Shown one piece after another: positions 32,470 to 38,404 of a DNA stretch of 38,404 nt (within the stretch, counting starts at the first letter, position 1; every line of letters starts with the position of its first letter). Source of the DNA: an uncultured Phenylobacterium sp. GTDB taxonomy: Bacteria > Pseudomonadota > Alphaproteobacteria > Caulobacterales > Caulobacteraceae. Position numbers and translations under genes: made by a program. Below the pieces are notes generated by a model. The model saw nothing but the letters and a program-made list of their open reading frames with translations, was not told the origin of the DNA and searched no databases. Location: positions 1 through 38,404 of the forward strand of contig NZ_CADEGK010000006.1 of NCBI RefSeq assembly GCF_902826855.1, written 5' to 3'.

Positions 32470-32892
32470 ATGAGCCTTCTGCAGACCCAGGCCCTCTCCC
32501 ATCTGGTCATCCAGGCCTCCGACATCACCCGGTCGATGGAATTCTACCAGCGGGTGTTCGGCTACCAGGTGACGATGGACCTGCGCGACCAGCCCGCGAA
32601 CCGGGTCATCGGCGTTATTGGCGGGCTCGTCATGCAGATCCTCAAGGCCCGCGATCCCGCGCCCGCCGAACCGGTGCAGATGCTGGCCGGCCCGCCCGGT
32701 TACGCGCTGGCGGCCTTCTCGGTCCCCGACATCGAAGTCGCGTTGACGGCGTTGCGGGCCGAAGGCCTCTGCGGGCCGGAGCCGGCCTTTGCGGTGGGCG
32801 ACGTGAAGTTCGTGTTCGTCCGCGACCCGGACGGAATTCTCGTCGAAGTCATCCAACTCCCTGGCGGCGTGAAAACACTCGCCGACGTGTGA
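32470..32892 (+). CDS. VOC/glyoxalase-bleomycin-resistance family protein
   Basis: A 140-residue VOC-fold protein. SHLVIQASDITRSMEFYQRVFGY opens the first module (candidate metal ligand H10) and FVRDPDGILVEVIQLP closes the second (metal-ligand-type glutamate). At the position of the second-module histidine the sequence is AAFSVPDI, so one usual metal ligand may be lost. The fold covers dioxygenases, epimerases and resistance proteins; the substrate cannot be read. The stop is 14 bases from the convergent DUF2817 stop. Confidence 0.78.
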   Translation: MSLLQTQALSHLVIQASDITRSMEFYQRVFGYQVTMDLRDQPANRVIGVIGGLVMQILKARDPAPAEPVQMLAGPPGYALAAFSVPDIEVALTALRAEGLCGPEPAFAVGDVKFVFVRDPDGILVEVIQLPGGVKTLADV

Positions 32893-32906
32893 GTCGTGGC
32901 CGCTTG

Positions 32907-33989
32907 CTAGGCGACCGCCTTCGTCAGCCCCGCCACCGCCTGGCGCGTGGCGATCAGGGACTGGCCCAGCACCATGCCGCGCCAGAGGTCGGTGTCGACG
33001 TAGAAGGCCGCGCGGGTCTGCGCCTGTATCGCTGTCGCCTCGGGGCCGGTCGGGTCGCCGTGGGCGTGCAGCCAGTTGTCGGCGCGCAGGGCGTCCACGA
33101 CCTTGCCGGTATCGATGGTGCCGTATTCCAGGGCGATGCCGGTGACCCGCGCGTGGGCCAGCAGCCGCGGCGCCGCATCCAGCCAGTCGCCGGCCAGCTT
33201 GGCCGAGACGGAGTCACCGCCGCTCACGCTGGTGGCCGCCAGGCCGTGCCACAGGGCGGCGCGGCGGTATTCCTCGGTATCCGGCCCGGCGCTGACGATC
33301 TGCTCGGCGTAGCCCTCGGGCCCCAGGCCCGTGTGGTAGTCGATCAGCCCTACGTCGGAGGCCGCCGACAACCGCTCGCGGAAGATCGCCGTCAGCGTCC
33401 GGCGCGACCAGGTCTCGCCCGCGCCGCCGTAGAAGATGCCGTCGGGGTGCCGGTACTGGCCGCCCGAGAGCGCCTGCACCAAGGCGGGGAAGCCGTTCGC
33501 CCTGGCATAGTCCAGCAGCACCGCGCGTGAGGCCGCCTGGCTCTCGGGACTCCAGTCCAGAGGCTTCACCGCGGCGGCGAGCTTGTCGTACTCGGGGTTG
33601 TCCGGAGGCGCCCGTCCGAAGTCGATGAAGTTGCGGTTCAGGTCGACGTTCTCGTGCGTCACCCGCCGGCTCCAGGCGAAGCCGTAGGGGTTGATGGCGT
33701 GCACCAGACATGCCGCCAGCCCCGGCCCCAGTCGCGCCGCCTCGCCGCGCTGCAGCCAGTCCACCTGGGCGCCCGAGCCGCAGTGGCCTTCCACCCCGTG
33801 GGTTCCGGAGACCAGCACCAGCACGCCGGCCGCGTCCGCCGGTCCGATCCAGGCGACGTCGGTGGCGAGCTCCCCGCCGTCTGGGCCGCGTTCCGGGTGG
33901 ACGTAGGCCGACAGCGACGCCCCGGCCGCCTTCGCCGCGGCCAGGAACTTGTCGCGCGCCTCGGCATAGGTGGCGCTGAACGGCCCCAC
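32907..33989 (-). CDS. DUF2817 (M14-like metallopeptidase fold) protein
   Basis: A GTG at 33989 overlaps the oxidoreductase stop as TAGTG; 360 residues. Zinc-ligand-like GTHGVEGHCGS (H-x-x-E) is near residue 62, followed by INPYGFAWSRRVTHENVDLNRNF (about 99-121, trimmed), DYHTGLGPEG (near 217) with a possible third ligand, and ALEYGT (near 288) at the place of the catalytic glutamate. All are in the order seen in carboxypeptidase-A-like (M14) enzymes. The substrate is unknown. It is the last gene of a five-gene leftward run. Confidence 0.72.
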   Translation of the reverse strand: MGPFSATYAEARDKFLAAAKAAGASLSAYVHPERGPDGGELATDVAWIGPADAAGVLVLVSGTHGVEGHCGSGAQVDWLQRGEAARLGPGLAACLVHAINPYGFAWSRRVTHENVDLNRNFIDFGRAPPDNPEYDKLAAAVKPLDWSPESQAASRAVLLDYARANGFPALVQALSGGQYRHPDGIFYGGAGETWSRRTLTAIFRERLSAASDVGLIDYHTGLGPEGYAEQIVSAGPDTEEYRRAALWHGLAATSVSGGDSVSAKLAGDWLDAAPRLLAHARVTGIALEYGTIDTGKVVDALRADNWLHAHGDPTGPEATAIQAQTRAAFYVDTDLWRGMVLGQSLIATRQAVAGLTKAVA

Positions 33990-34984
33990 TAGATGCGCAC
34001 CATCCGCTTGCCGCGGTTCTCCCCGCCGAGGAGGCCGATCAGTCCGCCTGGGAGGCTTTCAAGCCCTTCCAGGACGTCCTCTTGCACCTTGAGCTGGCCC
34101 GACGCGACCCAGCCTTGCAGGTCGGCCAGCGCCTTCTCGTTCTGCTCGGCGAAGTCCATCACCACGAAGCCGCGCAGGGTCAGCCGCTTGGTTACGATCA
34201 GGCCCGGAATCCCGCGCGGTCCGTGCGCCGGCGGCGCGCCGTCGTACTGCGAGAGCGCTCCGCAGCAGGCGATTCGGCCGAAGTTCTTCATGGCGAACAG
34301 GCAGGCCTCGAAGATCGGCCCGCCGGTGTTGTCGAAATAGACGTCGATCCCGTCCGGTACGGCGGCGCGCAGCAGCCGCTTGAACTCAGGGCTCTTGTAG
34401 TCGACCGCCGCGTCGAACCCGAGTTCCTCGGTCAGCCAGCGGCCCTTCTCCTCGCCCCCGGCGATGCCGACCACATGGCAGCCTTTGATCTTGGCGATCT
34501 GACCGACGATCGAGCCTACCGACCCCGCCGCCGCCGAGACCACCACGACATCGCCGGCCTTCGGCTTGCCGCACTCCAGGAGGCCGAAGTACGCCGTAAG
34601 GCCTGCGACGCCGTAGACGCTCAGCAGGTGGGTCTCCGGCTTCAGGTCCGGCAGCTTCTCCAGCCGCTTGCCGGGCAGCACCGCGTATTCCTGCCAACCC
34701 GCGTCGGCGAACACGAGGTCGCCCGGCTTCAGGTGCGCGACGTTAGACTCCACCACCTCCGAAAGGCCCCCGCCGGCCATCACCTGTCCGCCCTCCAGGG
34801 CCGAACGATAGGTCGCGCCCTGCATCCAGGCGCGGTTGGCGGCGTCGAGGGAGATATAGCGGGTCTTCAGCAACACCTCGCCCTCACCCGGCGATGGCCG
34901 CTCCCCGGTCTTCAGCGCGAAGTGCTCCGGCGCAAGCTGGTCCCCGCCCGGCAGGCGGTCCAGGACGATCTGGCGATTGGTCAT
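33989..34984 (-). CDS. Zinc-independent NADP-dependent oxidoreductase (CurA/prostaglandin-reductase type)
   Basis: A 331-residue member of the medium-chain dehydrogenase/reductase superfamily. The substrate side begins MTNRQIVLDRLPGG; the Rossmann part has VVSAAAGSVGSIVGQIAK (about 147-164) and DVYFDNTGG (about 214-222), typical of leukotriene B4 dehydrogenase/CurA double-bond reductases. It lacks the cysteine cluster of zinc alcohol dehydrogenases. It likely reduces alpha,beta-unsaturated carbonyls. 36 bases downstream of the DUF3089 gene. Confidence 0.82.
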   Translation of the reverse strand: MTNRQIVLDRLPGGDQLAPEHFALKTGERPSPGEGEVLLKTRYISLDAANRAWMQGATYRSALEGGQVMAGGGLSEVVESNVAHLKPGDLVFADAGWQEYAVLPGKRLEKLPDLKPETHLLSVYGVAGLTAYFGLLECGKPKAGDVVVVSAAAGSVGSIVGQIAKIKGCHVVGIAGGEEKGRWLTEELGFDAAVDYKSPEFKRLLRAAVPDGIDVYFDNTGGPIFEACLFAMKNFGRIACCGALSQYDGAPPAHGPRGIPGLIVTKRLTLRGFVVMDFAEQNEKALADLQGWVASGQLKVQEDVLEGLESLPGGLIGLLGGENRGKRMVRI

Positions 34985-35020
34985 GGCGCGTTCCCTTGAA
35001 ACCCTTTGGACGCGACCTTC

Positions 35021-36112
35021 TCACCCCGCGAGCCAGGCCGCCAGCCGCTGCTTCGCATCGGCCTCCACGTCGGCGTAGAACAGGTTGAACCCCGGCGCCT
35101 TGCGCCGGTCCGCCCAGGTCCCCGCCTGCTTCAGCGACGCCGAGCGAGGCCGGGTGACATGCAGCACCCCGCCCTTGCACTGCGCCGCGACCTGGCGCGC
35201 CATGAACGCCGGCCGCGCGCCCCACTCCAGGCCCGTGGCGTTCGCGGCGCCGAGGTGCAGCCGCGCGGGCGCAAGCTGGTCGGTCACCGCGCCCAGCACC
35301 GGGTTGAAGCACAGCGCCGGCCGGGGGGTGATGTTCACCAGCTCGCCCCTGTCATTCCACACCAGCGCCCGGTCCAGCAGACGCTCGCCAGCGTCGAAGT
35401 CGCCCTCGTACACCCAGGTCCAGGCCGCGACGCAGCCGGTCTGGCCTCGCCGCATGCACGGCGGGACCGCCGGGGCGTCGGCCGGAGCGACGGTGTCCAC
35501 CAGGTAGGCCGCCACCAGCCGCTCGCGCAGCACAGGGTCCGGCGCCACTTCCTCTGCGAGCAGCCGCGCCGCCAGGGTGCCGCCCTGCTCCACGCCCACG
35601 ATCAGGAACGGCCGGCCCCCGTTGTCCCGCGCCAGGTAGCTGCGAAACGCGGCGCGCACGTCGCCATAGGCGAACTGCCGCGCCTCGCGGGCGTCCTCGC
35701 GCAGGGTGGTGAGGCTGTAGAGGCTGGCTTGGCGATACCGCGGCGCGAAAACCCGGCCCACCATCACGAACGGGCCGACGTAGTTGGGCGCCATCACCTC
35801 GCGGAACTGGCGGTTGGCCTTGGGGTGGTCGATGCGGGCGTTCCAATTGCGTCCGCCGTCATAGGTGGTCGGGGTCACGAAGAAGACATCGGCCGGAGCG
35901 ACGGCGTCGGCCGCCGGCCGCAGGTACCAGGCCCGCGCGGTGGCGTAGTCGGGGGCCGGCGGCGGGTCGTAGGTCTGGAACGGGACCTTGGGGTCGAGTG
36001 CGGTGGAGACCAGGTCTCCCCAGAACGCCGCCACGCCCGCCGCCAGCACCAGGAGCAGGGCCAGCAAGCTCGGCAAGAGCCAGCGCCGGCGTCTGCGGGG
36101 CGGCTGCTCCAC
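35021..36112 (-). CDS. DUF3089 alpha/beta-hydrolase-fold protein with altered nucleophile
   Basis: A 363-residue protein with a cytoplasmic arginine patch and one N-terminal membrane helix (about 12-30, LLPSLLALLLVLAAGVAAFW). The DUF3089 body includes DVFFVTPTTYDGG and PRYRQASLY (about 72-127). Members of this family normally carry a GHSQG nucleophile elbow. Here the elbow in RPFLIVGVEQGG reads GVEQG, with E175 in place of serine and V for the preceding histidine. Classic serine hydrolase activity is therefore unlikely. It sits five bases after hldD in the same direction. Confidence 0.75.
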   Translation of the reverse strand: MEQPPRRRRRWLLPSLLALLLVLAAGVAAFWGDLVSTALDPKVPFQTYDPPPAPDYATARAWYLRPAADAVAPADVFFVTPTTYDGGRNWNARIDHPKANRQFREVMAPNYVGPFVMVGRVFAPRYRQASLYSLTTLREDAREARQFAYGDVRAAFRSYLARDNGGRPFLIVGVEQGGTLAARLLAEEVAPDPVLRERLVAAYLVDTVAPADAPAVPPCMRRGQTGCVAAWTWVYEGDFDAGERLLDRALVWNDRGELVNITPRPALCFNPVLGAVTDQLAPARLHLGAANATGLEWGARPAFMARQVAAQCKGGVLHVTRPRSASLKQAGTWADRRKAPGFNLFYADVEADAKQRLAAWLAG

Positions 36113-36117
36113 GGGAC

Positions 36118-37122
36118 CTAGCGGTAGGGGTCGGGCTGGCTGAGGTAGCGGCCGATATAGTCGCCTATCCCCTCCTCCAGCGGCGTCAGCGGCGCGGCGT
36201 AGCCGGCGGCGGCTAGGCGCTCCATCTTCGCCTGGGTGAAGTACTGGTACTTGTCGCGAATCGCCGGCGGCATCGGGCCGTACTCGATCTGGGCGTTCTT
36301 GCCGGCCGCGCCAAACACCTGCCGCGCCAGGTCCTCGAAGGTCCGCGCCTGGCCGGAGCCCAGGTTGTAGATCCCGCTCACCTGTGGGTTTTCGTAGAGC
36401 CAGCGGGTCACGTCGGCCGCGTCACGCACATAGACGAAGTCGCGGCTCTGACCGCCGTCCGGCACGTCGGGCCGGTAGCTCTTGAACAGCTGCACCGCAT
36501 GCCCGTCGCGCACATGCGGCCAGATCTGCGACGCCACCGACTTCATCGAGTGCTTGTGCTCCTCGTTGGGCCCGTAGACGTTGAAGAACTTCAGCCCCAC
36601 CCACTGCGGCGGCGCATAGTCCCGGCTGGCCTGCCGCGCGGCGAACAGGTCGAACAGGGCCTTCGACCACCCATAGGTGTTGAGCGGCCGCAGCCGGGCC
36701 AGCGCCTCGTAGTCGTTGTCGTCGTCGAACCCATGCTCGCCCCCACCGTAGGTGGCCGCCGACGAGGCGTAGACCAGCCGGCGCTGGTGGTCGGCGCACC
36801 AGCGGAACAGGTCGCGGCTCAGCGTGAAGTTCGCCTGCACGATCTTGTCGGCGTCGGGCTCGGTGGTCGTCGAAACCGCCGCCATGTGCACCACCAGCTC
36901 GATGTCGCGCCAGCGCTTCTCCAGCCACTCCCACATCTGGTCAGGCGCCACGAAGTCGCCGATTGGAGCCTTGGCGATGTTCTTCCACTTGCCCAGCTCG
37001 GCCTCGCGCAGGCGGTCGCAGACCACCACGTCCAGGTCGCGGTCCTCGGCCAGCTTGGCGACGATGTTGGAGCCGATGAACCCCGCCCCGCCGGTGACGA
37101 AGATGATCCTGCGCTGGGTCAT
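36118..37122 (-). CDS. hldD: ADP-L-glycero-D-manno-heptose 6-epimerase
   Basis: A 334-residue extended SDR epimerase. It has NAD-binding GGAGFIGSN (11-19), SSAATYGGG (near 124), the active-site YGWSK (near 148-152) and KFFNVYGPNEEHK (near 177, trimmed), all as in HldD/RfaD. It converts ADP-D-glycero- to ADP-L-glycero-D-manno-heptose for the LPS inner core. The ATG at 37122 overlaps the hldE stop as ATGA, so the last two steps of the pathway are translated together. An upstream in-frame extension is arginine-rich and rejected. Confidence 0.95.
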   Translation of the reverse strand: MTQRRIIFVTGGAGFIGSNIVAKLAEDRDLDVVVCDRLREAELGKWKNIAKAPIGDFVAPDQMWEWLEKRWRDIELVVHMAAVSTTTEPDADKIVQANFTLSRDLFRWCADHQRRLVYASSAATYGGGEHGFDDDNDYEALARLRPLNTYGWSKALFDLFAARQASRDYAPPQWVGLKFFNVYGPNEEHKHSMKSVASQIWPHVRDGHAVQLFKSYRPDVPDGGQSRDFVYVRDAADVTRWLYENPQVSGIYNLGSGQARTFEDLARQVFGAAGKNAQIEYGPMPPAIRDKYQYFTQAKMERLAAAGYAAPLTPLEEGIGDYIGRYLSQPDPYR

Positions 37123-38404
37123 GCCTGCTCCTTGTCGGCGTTGGGCCGCGCCATCCGCGCGATGGCGGCGCTCGTGGAATAGCCGTCGACGATCTCGGCC
37201 AGTTTCACCTCGCCGCCCCACGATTTTACAAGATCGCCCCCCACCACCTCGTCCTCAGCGTAATCCGCGCCCTTGACCAGGACATCCGGCCGCGCCGCTG
37301 CGATCAGGTTAAGAGGCGTGGCCTCATCGAAGGGGGCCACGAGGTCGACGCTGCGCAGGCCCGCCAGCACCAGCGCGCGGCTCTCCAGGTCGTTGACCGG
37401 CCGCCCCTCGCCCTTCAGCGCCCGCACTGAAGCGTCGGAATTCACGCCCACGATCAGCCGGTCGCACCAGGTCCGCGCCTGCGCCAGGTAGGCGACGTGG
37501 CCCTTGTGCAGGATGTCGAAGCAGCCGTTGGTGAAGCCCACCTTCAGCCCCTGCGCTCGCCAGCGCGCCACCTCATCGACCATGCGCTGCAGAGTGGCCA
37601 CCTTGCCCTCCGCGAGGGCCGAATGGGCGGCCAGCACCGCCTCCACCAGCTCGCTGGGGCTGACGGTCGCGGTGCCGGCCTTGCCGACCGCCACGCCCGA
37701 GGCCAACTGGGCAAAGCCGATGGCGGCCTCCATGTCGGCCTCGGCCGCCAGCGCCAGGCCCAGCGCCGCCAGCGCCGTGTCCCCCGCCCCCGAGGCGTCG
37801 AACACCTCCCGCGGCGTCGTGCGGAAGTGGCGCACAGCCTCGCCCCGAAGGCCCAGCGAGACGCCCTTGCCGGCGCGGGTGACCAGCACGCCCTTCGTCG
37901 CCCACAGCTCCAGGACACGCGCGATGGCGGCCTCCATCTCCGCGTCCGTCTCGGTCGGCAGGTCGGTGGCGTAGGCCAGCTCCGCCGCGTTCGGCTTCAC
38001 CAGGTCGATGTCGCCGTAGCGTGCGAAGGAGCGGGCCTTGGAGTCCACGATCACCTTCGCGCCCGTCTCGGCGGCCGTCTCGCGGGCGGCGGCGATCACC
38101 GCGTCGGTGACCACCCCCTTGCCGTAGTCGGAGATCAGGATCACGCCGGCGCCCCGCGCGGCGTCGCGGATGGTGCGGATCAGCCGCTGCTCGACCTCGC
38201 CGACCACCGCGCGGCTCTCCTCCAGGTCCACGCGCAGCAGCTGCTGGCCCGCGGATATGAAGCGGGTCTTCAGCGTCGTCGGCCGCTCGGCGTCGGTGAC
38301 CAGGTAGCCTTCGATCGCGGGCTGTTCCTGGCCCACCAGCCGCGAGGCCTCGTGCCCCTCCGCGTCGCCGCCCACCAGCCCGACCAGGGCCACGGAACCG
38401 CCCA
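37119..38404 (-). CDS. hldE: Bifunctional heptose-7-phosphate kinase / heptose-1-phosphate adenylyltransferase (5' end beyond window)
   Basis: The frame is open to the right edge, so the N-terminus is missing (the visible part starts GGSVALVGLVGGD). The ribokinase-like kinase domain ends with DASGAGDTALAALGLALA, containing the catalytic-base aspartate. The C-terminal cytidylyltransferase-like domain begins FTNGCFDILHKGHVAYLA and has GVNSDASVRALKGEGRPVN. Both domains match HldE/RfaE, which makes ADP-D-glycero-beta-D-manno-heptose from the 7-phosphate, with GmhB between the steps. Leads the leftward operon hldE-hldD. Confidence 0.95.
   Translation of the reverse strand, partial: GGSVALVGLVGGDAEGHEASRLVGQEQPAIEGYLVTDAERPTTLKTRFISAGQQLLRVDLEESRAVVGEVEQRLIRTIRDAARGAGVILISDYGKGVVTDAVIAAARETAAETGAKVIVDSKARSFARYGDIDLVKPNAAELAYATDLPTETDAEMEAAIARVLELWATKGVLVTRAGKGVSLGLRGEAVRHFRTTPREVFDASGAGDTALAALGLALAAEADMEAAIGFAQLASGVAVGKAGTATVSPSELVEAVLAAHSALAEGKVATLQRMVDEVARWRAQGLKVGFTNGCFDILHKGHVAYLAQARTWCDRLIVGVNSDASVRALKGEGRPVNDLESRALVLAGLRSVDLVAPFDEATPLNLIAAARPDVLVKGADYAEDEVVGGDLVKSWGGEVKLAEIVDGYSTSAAIARMARPNADKEQA

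Noticed and set aside
1..38404. CRISPR array, rRNA, tRNA, insertion sequence or transposase
   Set aside because: No spaced identical repeats, RNA-gene signatures or transposase motifs were seen. The only tandem array is the four-unit iteron set, whose units are too short and too close for CRISPR.

Overview
The window is GC-rich and densely packed, with genes overlapping by ATGA, TGATG or TTGA. It looks like a Caulobacteraceae (Caulobacter/Phenylobacterium type) alphaproteobacterial chromosome. The best lineage marker is a PopA-like gene (22947-24275): two receiver-like domains and a degenerate GGDEF domain that keeps its c-di-GMP inhibitory site. A divergent TadE/TadE/TadG pilus-type island and the recG // sdhE-mfd neighbourhood agree with this.

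Left part, about 1-9.7 kb: a phage-derived block, almost all on the minus strand and read from 9622 leftwards. The order is a short XRE regulator, a helix-turn-helix replication-initiator-like protein, small unknown genes, a zinc-knuckle protein, a coiled-coil protein with a carbohydrate-binding-like tail, an HK97-type prohead protease, small tail-assembly genes and a 1310-residue tape-measure protein. I see no terminase, portal, major capsid or integrase. The most interesting feature is inside the initiator gene: four tandem inverted-repeat iterons with a 23-25 nt period next to an AT-rich block. This is the layout of a lambda-type origin nested in its initiator gene (gene O). A 15-nt GC-rich palindrome also occurs four times across this block.

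Middle part, about 9.9-24.7 kb: a membrane-anchored LprI-domain (DUF1311) protein; an ATGA-coupled cytochrome P450 plus 1003-residue membrane DyP-type peroxidase, divergent from a glutathione S-transferase-like gene; the Tad island, whose intergenic region carries a CtrA-like box, a 19-bp inverted repeat and a good sigma70-type promoter; then a MOSC protein, a TusA-like protein, a YihY/BrkB membrane protein, an alpha-methylacyl-CoA racemase-type CoA transferase, an SDR dehydrogenase, the PopA-like gene and a small exported protein.

Right part, about 24.7-38.4 kb: genome maintenance and envelope genes. mfd overlaps sdhE, next to a PpiC/EpsD-like lipoprotein that is divergent from recG. recG leads a rightward run (GFA, YCII-like, VOC). 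A convergent leftward run starts with hldE (cut by the right edge) and hldD (ADP-heptose for LPS core), followed by a DUF3089 protein with glutamate in place of the nucleophile serine, a CurA/PTGR-type oxidoreductase and a DUF2817 peptidase-like protein.

Limits: all family calls come from reading motifs, not from searches. Most small phage genes are unassigned. The left boundary of the phage block lies outside the window.
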